This document shows, one piece after another, positions 22,834 through 33,527 of a stretch of DNA of 33,659 nucleotides. The stretch spans positions 1 to 33,659 of the forward strand of contig NZ_UFQQ01000039.1 of the NCBI RefSeq assembly GCF_900218015.1, in the 5' to 3' direction. The notes beneath the pieces were generated by a model. That model was not told where the DNA came from. It searched no databases and saw only the letters and a program-made list of their open reading frames with translations. The translations under genes and the position numbers were made by a program. The first letter of the stretch is position 1; every line of letters starts with the position of its first letter. This DNA comes from Rhodopseudomonas pentothenatexigens (lineage in GTDB: Bacteria > Pseudomonadota > Alphaproteobacteria > Rhizobiales > Xanthobacteraceae).

Positions 22834-24384
22834 ATGTTCGACAATCTGTCGGAAAAGCTGGGTGGCATTCTCGATCGGCTGACCGGGCGCGGTGCGCTCA
22901 GCGAGGCCGATGTCGATGCGGCGATGCGTGAAATCCGCCGCGCGCTGCTGGAAGCCGACGTCGCGCTCGAAGTGGTGCGCTCGTTCACCGAGCGGGTTCG
23001 CGAGCAGGCGATCGGCGCCACCGTCGTCAAGTCGGTCAAGCCCGGCCAGATGGTGGTCAAGATCGTCAATGACGAGCTGATCGCCACGCTGGGGTCGGAA
23101 GGGCAGTCGATCGATCTCAACGCCGTGCCGCCGGTACCGATCATGATGGTCGGTCTGCAGGGCTCGGGTAAGACCACGACCACCGCCAAGCTGGCGCGCC
23201 GCCTCACCGAGCGGGACAAGCGCAAGGTGCTGATGGCGTCGCTCGACGTCTATCGCCCGGCCGCGATGGAGCAGCTCGCGGTGCTCGGCCGCGATCTTTC
23301 GATCGACACGCTGCCGATCGTCGCCGGTCAGCAGCCGCCGGATATCGCCCGGCGCGCGATGGAAGCCGGCAAGCTCGGCGGCTACGACGTCGTGCTGCTC
23401 GACACCGCCGGCCGCACCACGCTCGACGAAGAGATGATGACCGAGGCGGCCGAGATCAAAGCCGCCGCCAACCCGCACGAAGTGCTGCTGGTCGCCGACA
23501 GCCTGACCGGTCAGGACGCCGTCAATCTCGCCCGCGCGTTCGATCAGCGCGTCGGCCTCACCGGCATCGTGCTGACCCGTATCGACGGCGACGGCCGCGG
23601 CGGTGCGGCGCTGTCGATGCGCGCCGTCACCGGCAAGCCGATCAAGCTGATGGGCACCGGCGAAAAGACCGATGCGCTGGAAGACTTCCATCCCGACCGG
23701 ATCGCCAGCCGCATCCTCGGCATGGGCGACATCGTCTCGCTGGTCGAGAAAGCCGCTGCGACGCTGGATGCCGAAAAGGCCGCCGCCGTCGCCGAGAAGA
23801 TGCGCAAGGGCAAGTTCGACCTGACGGACCTGCGCGATCAGCTGCTGCAGATGACCAAGATGGGCGGCATCGGCGGGTTGATGGGGCTGATGCCCGGCAT
23901 CTCCAAGATGAAGAACCAGATCGCCGCCTCCGGCATCGACGATCGTGTCCTCAAGCGCCAGGTCGCGATCATCGATTCGATGACCCGCGAGGAGCGCAAG
24001 AACCCCGACATCCTCAAGGCCAGCCGCAAGAAGCGCATCGCCGCCGGCGCCGGCATCAAGGTCGAGGACGTCAACAAGCTGCTGAAAATGCACCGCAACA
24101 TGGCCGACATGATGAAGGCCGTCAGCCGCGGCAAGGGCGGTCCGATGGCCGGCCTCGCCAAGGCGATGGGCTTCGGTGGCGGCATGCCGTCGCCGGACGA
24201 GATCAAGGCGATGCAGGACAAGATGAAGAGCGGCGAGATGCCCGAAGGCCTGCCGGAACTGCCGAAGGACCTGCCGGCCTCGCTGCGCGGCGGAATGCCC
24301 AATCTGCCCGGCCTCACCGGCCTGTCCGGCAAGCCGACGCTGCCCGGCCTCGGCGGCTTCCCGGGATTCGGGAAGAAGAAATGA
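22834..24384 (+). CDS. ffh: Signal recognition particle protein Ffh (SRP54)
   Basis: 516 residues, complete. The N domain (about 1-90) is followed by a GTPase domain with P-loop GLQGSGKTTTTAKLARRL (about 106-123), DVYRPAAMEQL, LLDTAGRTTLDEEM (G3), TRIDGDGRGGAALS and MGTGEKTDALEDFHPDR. The methionine-rich M domain (about 300-450) includes MTKMGGIGGLMGLMPG, and SRKKRIAAGAGIKVEDVNKL binds 4.5S RNA. A long Gly/Pro/Met-rich tail ends in repeated LPGLxGxxG units (NLPGLTGLSGKPTLPGLGGF), typical of Rhizobiales. With 4.5S RNA and FtsY it targets inner-membrane proteins. First gene of the ffh-rpsP-rimM-trmD-rplS cluster. Confidence 0.97.
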   Translation: MFDNLSEKLGGILDRLTGRGALSEADVDAAMREIRRALLEADVALEVVRSFTERVREQAIGATVVKSVKPGQMVVKIVNDELIATLGSEGQSIDLNAVPPVPIMMVGLQGSGKTTTTAKLARRLTERDKRKVLMASLDVYRPAAMEQLAVLGRDLSIDTLPIVAGQQPPDIARRAMEAGKLGGYDVVLLDTAGRTTLDEEMMTEAAEIKAAANPHEVLLVADSLTGQDAVNLARAFDQRVGLTGIVLTRIDGDGRGGAALSMRAVTGKPIKLMGTGEKTDALEDFHPDRIASRILGMGDIVSLVEKAAATLDAEKAAAVAEKMRKGKFDLTDLRDQLLQMTKMGGIGGLMGLMPGISKMKNQIAASGIDDRVLKRQVAIIDSMTREERKNPDILKASRKKRIAAGAGIKVEDVNKLLKMHRNMADMMKAVSRGKGGPMAGLAKAMGFGGGMPSPDEIKAMQDKMKSGEMPEGLPELPKDLPASLRGGMPNLPGLTGLSGKPTLPGLGGFPGFGKKK

Positions 24385-24405
24385 GCTGCCTTGCTCTCCC
24401 TCTCG

Positions 24406-24499
24406 GTCATTCCGGGGCGCCGCGCAGCGGCGAACCCGGAATCTCCTCCCCACAACACCTCGGGATTCCGGGTTCGCGCTACGCGCGCCCCGGAATGAC
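24406..24499. repeat. Palindromic repeat element (GTCAT...ATGAC family)
   Basis: 94 bases, beginning GTCATTCCGGGGCGCCGCGC and ending CGCGCCCCGGAATGAC, with the inner arms GAACCCGGAATC and GATTCCGGGTTC. It can fold as a long interrupted hairpin. It lies between ffh and rpsP and may reduce read-through or stabilise the upstream mRNA. Confidence 0.85.
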
Positions 24500-24553
24500 G
24501 GGCTGATAAGTTTAGAAATACCAACACACACGAACCCCACCTAAGGAGCTAAC

Positions 24554-24874
24554 ATGTCCGTCGTCATCCGCCTCGCGCGCGCTGGTACCAAGAAGCGCCC
24601 GTTCTATCACGTCGTCGTCGCCGACTCGCGCTTCCCGCGCGACGGCCGCTTCATCGAGCGTCTCGGCTACTTCAACCCGCTGATGGCCAAGGACAACGAA
24701 GCCCGCATCAAGCTCGACCTCGACAAGGTCAAGGATTGGCTGGCCAAGGGCGCGCAGCCGTCGGACCGCGTCGCCCGCTTCCTCGACACCGCCGGTGTCC
24801 GCAAGCGCGAAGCCCGCAATAACCCGGAGAAGGCGGTGCCGCGCAAGGAGCGCAAGGCCGCCGACGGCAAGTAA
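24554..24874 (+). CDS. rpsP: 30S ribosomal protein S16
   Basis: 106 residues, with a strong AAGGAG 7 bases before ATG 24554. S16 motifs are [40 protein letters not shown] and [21 protein letters not shown] basic alphaproteobacterial tail ([14 protein letters not shown]) extends past the core. S16 is needed for 30S assembly. It is followed by rimM at 12 bases. Confidence 0.97.
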   Translation: MSVVIRLARAGTKKRPFYHVVVADSRFPRDGRFIERLGYFNPLMAKDNEARIKLDLDKVKDWLAKGAQPSDRVARFLDTAGVRKREARNNPEKAVPRKERKAADGK

Positions 24875-25417
<543 letters not shown>

Positions 25418-25461
25418 AGGCTCGTCGATCGGTCCGGACGAACGCTGCTACACTCTCTGTG

Positions 25462-25536
25462 GTCATCGCCGGGCTTGACCCGGCGATCCATCGTCTCGCG
25501 AAGATGATGGATGCGCGGGTCAAGCCCGCGCATGAC
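25462..25536. repeat. Palindromic repeat element (GTCAT...ATGAC family)
   Basis: 75 bases made of two hairpins: GTCATCGCCGGGCTTGACCC with CCGGCGATCCATC, then GATGGATGCGCGGGTC with AAGCCCGCGCATGAC. Both halves share GGxTxxACCC-type loops, and the two GATGGAT/ATCCATC arms pair with each other. It lies between rimM and trmD, ending 23 bases before the trmD start. Confidence 0.85.
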
Positions 25537-25559
25537 GCCTCACCTTTTGCAGGCTCTGC

Positions 25560-26306
25560 ATGACCTGGCGCGCCACTGTCCTCACCCTGTTTCCGGAGAT
25601 GTTTCCCGGCCCGCTCGGCGTCAGCCTGGCGGGGCGCGCGCTGGCGTCCGGGCTGTGGGGCCTGGAGGCGCGCGACATCCGGGACTCGGCCACTGACCGA
25701 CACCGTAGCGTCGACGACACCCCGGCGGGCGGTGGCCCCGGCATGGTGCTGCGCGCCGACGTGCTGGCTGCCGCGATCGACGCCGTGGATGCGGCTGCGG
25801 ACCGGCCGCGCCTGGTGATGAGCCCGCGCGGTCGGCCGTTGACGCAAAGTCGGGTCGCCGAGCTGGCGGCCGGCCCTGGGCCGCTGATCGTCTGCGGCCG
25901 GTTCGAGGGCATCGACCAGCGGGTGATCGACGCGCGGGGGCTCGAGGAGGTCTCGATCGGCGACTACGTGCTGTCGGGCGGCGAGATCGCCGCGATGGCG
26001 CTGATCGACGCCTGCGTCCGGCTGCTCCCGGGGGTGATGGGCAAGCTGGAATCTTCGACCGACGAAAGCTTTTCGGCCGGTCTGTTAGAATATCCGCAAT
26101 ACACAAGGCCGCAGACGTTCGAAGGCCGGCCGATCCCCGAGGTGCTGCTGTCGGGCGATCACGGAAAGGTCGCGGCGTGGCGGCTGGGCGAAGCCGAGGC
26201 CCTGACAGAAGCCCGGCGGCCGGATTTGTGGGCCGCTAGGCCGGCGCAAACCATTCGGGCAAAGGGCGAATCGCAAAAAACGCCAAAAAACAAGACGGAC
26301 GGGTGA
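25560..26306 (+). CDS. trmD: tRNA (guanine37-N1)-methyltransferase
   Basis: 248 residues. This SPOUT-family enzyme makes m1G37 in tRNAs with G36-G37 (Leu, Pro, Arg CCG), preventing +1 frameshifting. Motifs are [60 protein letters not shown], the knotted SAM-site segment [20 protein letters not shown] and [20 protein letters not shown]. The length is standard. No strong ribosome site is seen directly before the ATG, where the preceding repeat ends. Confidence 0.96.
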   Translation: MTWRATVLTLFPEMFPGPLGVSLAGRALASGLWGLEARDIRDSATDRHRSVDDTPAGGGPGMVLRADVLAAAIDAVDAAADRPRLVMSPRGRPLTQSRVAELAAGPGPLIVCGRFEGIDQRVIDARGLEEVSIGDYVLSGGEIAAMALIDACVRLLPGVMGKLESSTDESFSAGLLEYPQYTRPQTFEGRPIPEVLLSGDHGKVAAWRLGEAEALTEARRPDLWAARPAQTIRAKGESQKTPKNKTDG

Positions 26307-26419
26307 CAAACCCCCAGGATTGCCGTATAGCACCGCCAAATCCGTGCAATGGCAGGACAATGGATCTTTGCGCAGCCCGCGCCGGGATGGTCGGGCGCGC
26401 CGCCGATGGAGAATTATCG

Positions 26420-26809
26420 ATGAACCTGATTCAGACGCTCGAAAAAGAGCAGTTCGACAAGCTGTCGGCCGGCAAGACGATTCCGGAGTTCGGTCCCGGT
26501 GATACCGTGATCGTCAACGTCAAGGTCGTCGAAGGCGAGCGCTCGCGCGTGCAGGCCTATGAAGGCGTCTGTATCGGCCGCTCGGGCGGCGGCATCAACG
26601 AGAGCTTCACCGTCCGTAAGATTTCTTATGGCGAGGGCGTCGAGCGCGTGTTCCCGCTGCTGTCGCCGATGATCGACTCGATCAAGGTTGTGCGCCGCGG
26701 CAAGGTGCGTCGCGCCAAGCTGTATTACCTGCGCAACCTGCGCGGCAAGTCGGCCCGCATCGTCGAGAAGAAGCAGGACCGCACCGTCGCGGCCGCTGCC
26801 GCCGAGTAA
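26420..26809 (+). CDS. rplS: 50S ribosomal protein L19
   Basis: 129 residues from ATG 26420, with GGAGA nine bases upstream; the longer frame through 26303 has no family similarity. L19 motifs are [60 protein letters not shown] and [21 protein letters not shown]19 lies at the subunit interface. Last gene of the cluster; a strong terminator follows. Confidence 0.97.
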   Translation: MNLIQTLEKEQFDKLSAGKTIPEFGPGDTVIVNVKVVEGERSRVQAYEGVCIGRSGGGINESFTVRKISYGEGVERVFPLLSPMIDSIKVVRRGKVRRAKLYYLRNLRGKSARIVEKKQDRTVAAAAAE

Positions 26810-26835
26810 TCGGCACTTCGAGATTTGGTTTTTCG

Positions 26836-26864
26836 AAAGCGCGGCCTTCGGGTCGCGCTTTTTT
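26836..26864 (+). terminator. Rho-independent terminator after rplS
   Basis: AAAGCGCGGCC (26836-26846), loop TTCG, GGTCGCGCTTTTTT (26851-26864), with one G-T pair in the stem and six Ts. A textbook terminator 27 bases past the rplS stop. Confidence 0.9.
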
Positions 26865-26937
26865 GTTGCGCCTGCGCTGTGCGCCTGTCTGCTCGGCGAA
26901 GCGTTGTGGCCCTGCCGCGACGTGCTATATGGGTGGA

Positions 26938-27042
26938 ATGTTTCCAAATCGCCGCCGCGCCTCGAAGATTGTGCTCGACGACCGCAGCCGCCTGCCGTGG
27001 CGGTTCTTCGGCCGGCTGACCACGGCCGCGCTGATCAGCTGA
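26938..27042 (+). CDS. Possible 34-residue basic small protein upstream of leuC
   Basis: The frame starts at ATG 26938 with GGTGGA directly upstream (tight spacing). It encodes [15 protein letters not shown] followed by [19 protein letters not shown]. It is basic at the start, with four scattered leucines, so it is not an obvious Leu-codon attenuator. It lies between the rplS terminator and leuC and is preceded by a TATAT. I recognise no family; it could equally be chance. Confidence 0.3.
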   Translation: MFPNRRRASKIVLDDRSRLPWRFFGRLTTAALIS

Positions 27043-27118
27043 TCTGACGACGGCGCCGATGCGCCGCGCGATCCTGCTCACTTCGACAATTCAGAGATCC
27101 TTTCGAAGGACCAATCCC

Positions 27119-28528
<1,410 letters not shown>

Positions 28529-28582
28529 CGACGGCGAGCTGGTTCGCGGCCGGACTTCACCAAGCTTCGTTCGACAAACAGC

Positions 28583-28610
28583 GAACAGGCGTCCCTCGGG
28601 GCGCCTGTTC
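28583..28610 (+). terminator. Terminator hairpin after leuC
   Basis: GAACAGGCG (28583-28591) pairs with CGCCTGTTC (28602-28610), and the stem can extend inward through TCCC/GGGG. The tail TGCTTT is only moderately T-rich. It lies 55 bases past the leuC stop. Confidence 0.7.
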
Positions 28611-28685
28611 TGCTTTGCGGATCGCGTCGAGCTCAGGAATTGCAGGTGCGATGGCCAAAGGAGCGATCAGAACGCGCTCCCAGGC

Positions 28686-28997
28686 TTACCACGACGGCCC
28701 GAGGCCCCAGCCGTAGCCGAACGGGAAGAACGGCGCCACCGGATCGGGCCGATACCAATGTGGCTGTGCGTTGTAGTCGTAAGCGCGGCGCGGCGCGTAG
28801 ACATAAGTGCGGCGCGGCGCCGGGTGACGCCGGACATGGCGCTGCTTGGCGTGCTGCTTGCGCTGCCGGGCGCTGACGTCGGTCGCCTGCGGGGCGGAGA
28901 CCCCGGGCGCCGGGGCGGGGAGCGCCGAAGCCGCGCCGGCAGGGCCGGCGGCGCCGAGCGCAATCGCCAGGATGGCCGCTCCGATCCATGCACGCAT
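28686..28997 (-). CDS. Small exported Tyr/Pro/Arg-rich protein, unknown
   Basis: 103 residues from ATG 28997, with GGAGGT 5 bases upstream; the frame extends further upstream but without a ribosome site. A signal peptide (about 1-24, AWIGAAILAIALGAAGPAGA) is followed by a basic region (RQRKQHAKQRHVRRHPAPRR), then a Tyr/Trp/Pro/Gly-rich C-terminus (YVYAPRRAYDYNAQPHWYRP, ending FGYGWGLGPSW). Such small secreted proteins are common in Bradyrhizobiaceae; no function is assigned. It is convergent with leuC. Confidence 0.7.
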   Translation of the reverse strand: MRAWIGAAILAIALGAAGPAGAASALPAPAPGVSAPQATDVSARQRKQHAKQRHVRRHPAPRRTYVYAPRRAYDYNAQPHWYRPDPVAPFFPFGYGWGLGPSW

Positions 28998-29068
28998 CGT
29001 CACCTCCGTAGGCTGTGGCTTTCCCATGATGTCGGCGTCGCGCGCCGAATTGCAACCGTCCGGACGAA

Positions 29069-29094
29069 AACGGGCCCGCATTTGCGGGCCCGTT
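29069..29094 (-). terminator. Terminator of the His-rich protein gene
   Basis: AACGGGCCCGCA (29069-29080) and TGCGGGCCCGTT (29083-29094) are perfect 12-base arms. On the minus strand they are followed by TT, giving CGTTTT at the end. It lies 16 bases after the stop of the gene ending at 29110. Confidence 0.8.
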
Positions 29095-29109
29095 GGTAAC
29101 CGAACCGTA

Positions 29110-29394
29110 TCAGCGCCAGTGGCGGTGATGATGGTGACGGTAGTGACGGTGGTGGTGCCGGTGGTGATAGTGGCGGCGCACGTGATGGTGGCGTTGCCAG
29201 CGGTGATGGTGATGGCGGTGATAGTGCCGGCGGTGGCGATACTGCACCTCGGTGGCCTGCGGAATCACCTCGCGCTGCACCGTGGTGGCGATGCCCGGGC
29301 TTGCCAGCGGCGCGGCCTGCGCGCGATCGCCGGGTGCCGCGATCAGCAACAAACCTGCGATCACAGCCAGTCCGGACAATTTCAAGATCTTCAT
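29110..29394 (-). CDS. Exported histidine-rich small protein
   Basis: 94 residues, with AAGGAG 7 bases before its ATG. A signal peptide (about 1-27, LSGLAVIAGLLLIAAPGDRA) is followed by a short spacer, then a ~42-residue C-terminal region with about 22 histidines mixed with Arg, Tyr and Trp (YHRHHHHRW, RHYHHRHHH and similar). Periplasmic His-rich tails often bind Ni, Zn, Co or Cu, so metal storage or buffering is plausible but not shown. Many Rhizobiales have comparable poly-His/Arg exported peptides of unknown use. It has its own strong terminator, so it is probably a single-gene transcript. Confidence 0.78.
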   Translation of the reverse strand: MKILKLSGLAVIAGLLLIAAPGDRAQAAPLASPGIATTVQREVIPQATEVQYRHRRHYHRHHHHRWQRHHHVRRHYHHRHHHRHYRHHHHRHWR

Positions 29395-29617
29395 ACCAGA
29401 ACTCCTTGTTGGCGGCGCGCGTGTTCCCGCGTGGCGGTCGGCGTGCCGCTCGGCATTACCCCCTGACGATCAGGCTGAAGGGCACGACGTGAATGCGGAG
29501 TGAATGCGCCTCCGCGCCGCAGCAATGCACGACCGCCGGGTGAAGTTCCGGCCGCGACGGCTTTGACTCGATTTGCGACGTACCAAGCGGCGGGTGTCGG
29601 TCGGATGCGTCTCGCGC

Positions 29618-29962
29618 TCAGCCGCGTCGCCAGAAGCAGTTCATCCGCGGTACGATCACGGTGCCGCTCGGGCGATATTCCTGCACATAGGTCGCGGTGC
29701 AGTCGCGCACCGCGTTGGGGCCGGGATCGTAGCGCGGGATCACGCCGTCGCCGTTGTCACGCGGATAGATCGGCAGCCGCCGTGGCGCCCGGCGAGGCCG
29801 CTCCTGTGACGAGATGTCGGTGAGGCGATCGGCCGCTGTGCGCTCGGTGGCCGCCATCGCCTGCTCGGCCTGAGCCGGTACGGTCGCCGGCAGGCAGACC
29901 GCCAGCCCCAGTCCCAGCGTTGCCGCTGCGATCGTGATCCGCCCCTTGCCGCGCTGGTCCAT
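29618..29962 (-). CDS. Small exported protein of unknown function
   Basis: 114 residues from ATG 29962, with AAGGGGCGG upstream. A signal peptide (about 1-32, ITIAAATLGLGLAVCLPATV) is followed by a basic Arg/Pro stretch (SSQERPRRAPRRLPIYP), then a compact C-terminus with two cysteines (VRDCTATYVQEYRPSGTVIV, PRMNCFWRRG), which could form a disulfide in the periplasm. The TATYVQEYRPSGTVIVPRM-type ending looks like a conserved Bradyrhizobiaceae secreted family, but I cannot name it. It is divergent from the metallopeptidase-like gene, 104 bases away. Confidence 0.72.
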   Translation of the reverse strand: MDQRGKGRITIAAATLGLGLAVCLPATVPAQAEQAMAATERTAADRLTDISSQERPRRAPRRLPIYPRDNGDGVIPRYDPGPNAVRDCTATYVQEYRPSGTVIVPRMNCFWRRG

Positions 29963-30066
29963 GCCATCCGCCCCTTCAAAGCCCCGCGGCAAAGTCCCCG
30001 ATCGCGGCGCCGTCGTCAACCGCAAGCCGCTTGCCGCCCCCGTCCGATCGCGTACAACGGCCGACC

Positions 30067-30468
30067 ATGTGGATCACCGCCAAAGCGCCGTCGCTGGCCG
30101 AACTGGAACAGATGGCGCACGAGATGTTCGCCAGGCTGCCGGACGAGTTCCGCGCGCTGTGCGAGGACGTCGTCATCCGGGTCGACGACTTCCCGACCGA
30201 CGATGTCCTGGACGACCTCGGGGCACAGAGCGAATTCGATCTGCTCGGCCTGTTCCAGGGAATCGGCCTGCCGCAGCGCACCAGCCAGGACGTCGCGCCG
30301 ATGCCCAACATGATCTGGCTGTACCGCCGGCCGATCCTCGACTACTGGGCCGAGCACGACGACAGCCTGGGCGACATCGTCCGACACGTCCTGGTGCACG
30401 AGATCGGCCACCATTTCGGCCTGTCGGACGACGATATGGAAGCGATCGAGGCCAGGGCCGAGGGCTGA
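30067..30468 (+). CDS. Metallopeptidase-like protein (zincin, COG3824 type)
   Basis: 133 residues from ATG 30067 (MWITAKAPSLAELEQMAHEM). The HEIGHHFGLSDDDME segment provides the zincin HExxH (H111, E112, H115) followed by the conserved GLSDxDM. IVRHVLVHEIGHHFG and NMIWLYRRPILDYWAEHDD are characteristic of this small, stand-alone 'acetylglutamate-kinase-like / possible metallopeptidase' family. There is no signal peptide, so it is cytoplasmic. The substrate is unknown. It ends 85 bases before leuD. Confidence 0.88.
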   Translation: MWITAKAPSLAELEQMAHEMFARLPDEFRALCEDVVIRVDDFPTDDVLDDLGAQSEFDLLGLFQGIGLPQRTSQDVAPMPNMIWLYRRPILDYWAEHDDSLGDIVRHVLVHEIGHHFGLSDDDMEAIEARAEG

Positions 30469-30553
30469 TGGCACCGGGCCGCATACCGTATCGGACGCTT
30501 GACCGCCCGCGACGGGGCGTTATGACCTGTGTTCAAATCCCGGAGACCTGACG

Positions 30554-31159
30554 ATGGACAAGTTCACCACGCTGGAAGGCGTCGCGGCGCCGCTGAAGAT
30601 CATCAATGTCGACACCGACATGATCATTCCCAAGCAGTACCTGAAGACCATCAAGCGGACTGGTCTCGGCAAGGGCCTGTTCTCGGAGCAGCGCTACAAC
30701 GACGACGGCAGCGAGAACCCGGATTTCATCCTCAACAAGCCGGCCTATCGCGGCGCCAAGATACTGGTCGCCGGCGACAATTTCGGCTGCGGTTCGAGCC
30801 GCGAGCACGCCCCCTGGGCGCTGCTCGATTTCGGCATCCGCTGCGTGATTTCGACCTCGTTCGGCGACATCTTCTACAACAACTGCTTCAAGAACGGCGT
30901 GCTGCCGATCCGGGTGTCGCAGGCCGATCTCGACAAACTGTTCGACGACGCCGAGCGCGGCGCCAACGCCACGATGACGATCGACCTGCCGGCGCAGGAA
31001 ATCCGCGGCCCGGACGGCGGCGCGATCAAGTTCGAGATCGACCCGTTCCGCAAGCACTGCCTGATCAACGGCCTCGACGACATCGGGCTGACGCTGGAAA
31101 AGAAGCCGTCGATCGACGCCTACGAGGCCAAGGCCGCCAAGGAACGCGCCTGGGCGTGA
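30554..31159 (+). CDS. leuD: 3-isopropylmalate dehydratase small subunit
   Basis: 201 residues, with GGAGA nine bases before ATG 30554. It is the swivel-domain partner of LeuC. Motifs are [60 protein letters not shown] and [20 protein letters not shown]. Length is normal and no frame break is seen. A strong terminator follows at 31260. Confidence 0.97.
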   Translation: MDKFTTLEGVAAPLKIINVDTDMIIPKQYLKTIKRTGLGKGLFSEQRYNDDGSENPDFILNKPAYRGAKILVAGDNFGCGSSREHAPWALLDFGIRCVISTSFGDIFYNNCFKNGVLPIRVSQADLDKLFDDAERGANATMTIDLPAQEIRGPDGGAIKFEIDPFRKHCLINGLDDIGLTLEKKPSIDAYEAKAAKERAWA

Positions 31160-31259
31160 CGCTATCTTCTCCCCGCCTGAGCAGGCAGAGCAGGGGAGCG
31201 CCGGATTGACCGCTGACTCTCGAGATTGGTCGTGGTCAGCCGCTGTTATCACCACCGAC

Positions 31260-31288
31260 ATGCCCGGCGTTGCGCCGGGCATTTTTTT
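31260..31288 (+). terminator. Rho-independent terminator after leuD
   Basis: ATGCCCGGCG (31260-31269), loop TTG, CGCCGGGCAT (31273-31282), then TTTTTT. A strong terminator about 100 bases past the leuD stop. Confidence 0.92.
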
Positions 31289-31598
31289 CGATCGACAGAT
31301 TTGCGTTTCCTGATCTCGAATCGGCGAAGGCGCCGGTGCGAGCAACGCGGTCGTGCGCGGACGATGCAGCGTTCGTGCAGGCCGTCTGCAACGACGATGC
31401 CACCTACCGCACGAAATCGACCGGACCGCGTGCCACGATGGTCGTATGGACGGGAACCTCGCATCGTCGCAATGGATGGCGTGCTACGCGGACCGACGTA
31501 TGCGGAGTGCGATGGGTTGAGCGTCTTTCGCCTATCGAGCGAACTACGCAGCGGCGCGCCGCGATTCATACGTGTGATGCTGATCTGATAACGGCCAG

Positions 31599-31638
31599 TT
31601 AGTTGTGCCGAGCGCCCGTTTGTGCGCTCATCAACTAA
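31599..31638. other. Two-part stem-loop upstream of the chemoreceptor gene
   Basis: TTAGTTG (31599-31605) pairs with CAACTAA (31632-31638), and GAGCGC (31610-31615) pairs with GCGCTC (31624-31629), with a small internal loop and an 8-base terminal loop. There is no T-run, so it is not an obvious terminator. It could be a leader structure, an operator or part of a small RNA. Confidence 0.5.
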
Positions 31639-31761
31639 AGAAACATGTCGTTCCTGCATCGGCTGACGACGATAGTCTGGTTTCGATTTCCGCGCTGCGT
31701 AACGTCGTCTTAAATCCGCGGAACTAATCGGACCGGAGCTGATTTATCCGAGTCTCCCGTC

Positions 31762-33453
31762 ATGAAAATCCGTCTCTCGATCACATCGATGATCGCCACT
31801 TTCGCCGTGGTTGTTTTGGTATGCCTCACGGCGATGCTGACTACCAACTTCATGGCGCTCAATCAATTGCGGGTCGGCGGACCGCTGTATTCGCAGATCA
31901 AGCTGGGCAGCGATCTGGTCGCCGACATCCTGCCGCCGCCGGCCTACGTGATCGAAGCGTATCTCGAAGCGACGCTGGCGCTACGCCGGCCGTCAGAGTG
32001 GCGCACGCATGCCGCAAAGCTGGAGCAGCTTCGCCGCGATTATCTCGACCGGCGAAAATTTTGGACAAGCTCTGCGCTCGAGCCCGCCCTGAAAGCGCGG
32101 CTCACCGTCGACTCGGACGCCGCCGTTCAGAGATTCTGGGCCGTGGCCGAACAGGAGCTGATCCCGGCCCTGAGTGCCGGCGACGAGACAGCGGCGGAAG
32201 CCGCATACACCAAGCTGGATTCGATTTATGCAGATCACCGCGCCATCATCGACGACATCGTTAAGCGCGCCCAAACCGCAAACGCCGGGCTGGAAGCCGA
32301 GGCCGCAAGGCAGGTCGGAAACTACTCGACCATCGTGTGGATTCTGTCCGGCTTCGCGGCGCTGCTGATCGCGGTCGGGGTCGCCGGTTTGGCGGTCGGC
32401 ATGGTGCGGCCCCTGGTGCGCCTCACCGCCGCCATGCAGGCGATGGCTGCCGGCATGCTCGATGTGGTGATCCCTGGGGCCGGCCGCAGCGACGAGATCG
32501 GCGGCATGGCCAAGGCGATCACCGCGATCAAGACCAACGCCGAGCACAAGGCGAACCAGGAGGCCGCCGAGAGGAGCCGGCAGGAACACGTCGCCGCCGC
32601 GCAGCGCAAGGCCGACATGGCGCGGCTCGCCGACGGCTTCGAAGACGCGGTCGGCGAGATCATCAAGACGGTGTCGGCAGCCGCGAACGAACTGGAGGCG
32701 GCGGCGCATTCACTGTCCGCGACCGCGGCGCGTTCGCTCGAGCTCACGGCCGACGTCGCCGGATCGTCGCAGGAGGCCTCCGCCGGCGTGCGGTCGGTCG
32801 CGTCCGCCAGTGAGGAGCTGACCGCTTCGGTGAACGAGATCGGCCGGCAGGTGCAGACCTCCGCCAATGTCGCGACCGAAGCGGCCGATCAGGCGCGGCG
32901 CACCAACGAACGGGTCGGCGAATTGTCCGCCGCCGCCGCCAGGATCGGCGACGTCGTCGAATTGATCAGCACCATCGCTGGGCAAACCAACCTGCTCGCG
33001 CTCAACGCGACGATCGAAGCGGCGCGGGCCGGCGAAGCCGGGCGCGGCTTCGCCGTGGTGGCGGCAGAGGTCAAGGCGCTGGCCGAACAGACCGGCAAGG
33101 CGACCGGCGAAATCGGCCAGCAGATCACCGGCATTCAGGCGGCGACCGGCGAGTCGGTCGAGGCGATCAAGGAGATCTGCGCGATCATCGGCCAGATGTC
33201 GGAGATCTCGTCGAGCATCGCCTCGGCGGTCGAAGAGCAGGGCATGGCCACCAAGGATATCGCCGTCAATATCCAGCACGCCGCCCATGGCACCTCGCGG
33301 GTCGACGCCGATATCGCACGGGTCGAGGCGGGCGCTCGCGAGACCGGCGCGGCTTCGGTGCAGGTGCTGTCGGCGGCCCAATCGCTGTCGAGCGAAAGCA
33401 GCCGCCTCAGGGCCGAGGTCGGCAATTTCCTGGCGTCAGTACGGGCGGCCTGA
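31762..33453 (+). CDS. Methyl-accepting chemotaxis protein
   Basis: 563 residues. TM1 (about 9-31) is followed by a periplasmic helical sensor of ~155 residues ([20 protein letters not shown], then [20 protein letters not shown]). That 'VGGPLY..I..G.[18 protein letters not shown]' segment is common in Bradyrhizobiaceae receptors and does not match a Cache or PAS domain that I recognise. TM2 is about 189-213, HAMP about 214-270 ([20 protein letters not shown]), and the cytoplasmic signalling domain about 290-555 has the hairpin tip [20 protein letters not shown] followed by [20 protein letters not shown]. No CheR-docking pentapeptide is seen at the C-terminus (NFLASVRAA). The ribosome site before ATG 31762 is weak. 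The ligand is unknown. Confidence 0.92.
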   Translation: MKIRLSITSMIATFAVVVLVCLTAMLTTNFMALNQLRVGGPLYSQIKLGSDLVADILPPPAYVIEAYLEATLALRRPSEWRTHAAKLEQLRRDYLDRRKFWTSSALEPALKARLTVDSDAAVQRFWAVAEQELIPALSAGDETAAEAAYTKLDSIYADHRAIIDDIVKRAQTANAGLEAEAARQVGNYSTIVWILSGFAALLIAVGVAGLAVGMVRPLVRLTAAMQAMAAGMLDVVIPGAGRSDEIGGMAKAITAIKTNAEHKANQEAAERSRQEHVAAAQRKADMARLADGFEDAVGEIIKTVSAAANELEAAAHSLSATAARSLELTADVAGSSQEASAGVRSVASASEELTASVNEIGRQVQTSANVATEAADQARRTNERVGELSAAAARIGDVVELISTIAGQTNLLALNATIEAARAGEAGRGFAVVAAEVKALAEQTGKATGEIGQQITGIQAATGESVEAIKEICAIIGQMSEISSSIASAVEEQGMATKDIAVNIQHAAHGTSRVDADIARVEAGARETGAASVQVLSAAQSLSSESSRLRAEVGNFLASVRAA

Positions 33454-33485
33454 CGAGGGACGCGCTTCGAGCAGCCCAAGGTTCC

Positions 33486-33521
33486 GTCATTCCCGGGCGC
33501 CGCGCAGCGGCGCACCCGGCG
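33486..33521. repeat. Truncated palindromic repeat element (left half)
   Basis: GTCATTCCCGGGCGCCGCGC then AGCGGCGCACCCGGCG closely matches the left half of the element at 24406 (GTCATTCCGGGGCGCCGCGC then AGCGGCGAACCCGG). The right half is missing and is replaced by the IS110-family element. Confidence 0.8.
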
Positions 33522-33527
33522 ACTGTC

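Larger units (their letters stand above)
26810..27118. other. Intergenic region rplS-leuC with terminator and a possible small gene
   Basis: It holds the terminator at 26836-26864 and a 34-codon open frame at 26938-27042. TGCTATAT at 26922-26929 resembles a -10 element just upstream of that small frame. The perfect palindrome GATCAGCTGATC (27032-27043) overlaps its end. Confidence 0.5.
31160..31761. other. Intergenic region leuD-chemoreceptor, no clear gene
   Basis: It contains the leuD terminator (31260-31288) and a two-part stem-loop (31599-31638). Open frames at 31226-31602 are Arg/Thr-rich, overlap the terminator and lack ribosome sites, so I do not call a gene. From about 31580 onward the sequence is AT-richer, as expected for a promoter region. 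Confidence 0.55.

Noticed and set aside
22660-24540. 626-codon open frame on the minus strand opposite ffh
   Set aside because: A shadow of the high-GC codon bias of ffh; His/Arg/Ala-rich with no family motif.
26303-26419. N-terminal extension of L19
   Set aside because: No similarity to the family; the ribosome site GGAGA points to ATG 26420.
31226-31602. Possible gene between leuD and the chemoreceptor
   Set aside because: It crosses the leuD terminator, has no ribosome site and shows no recognisable protein.
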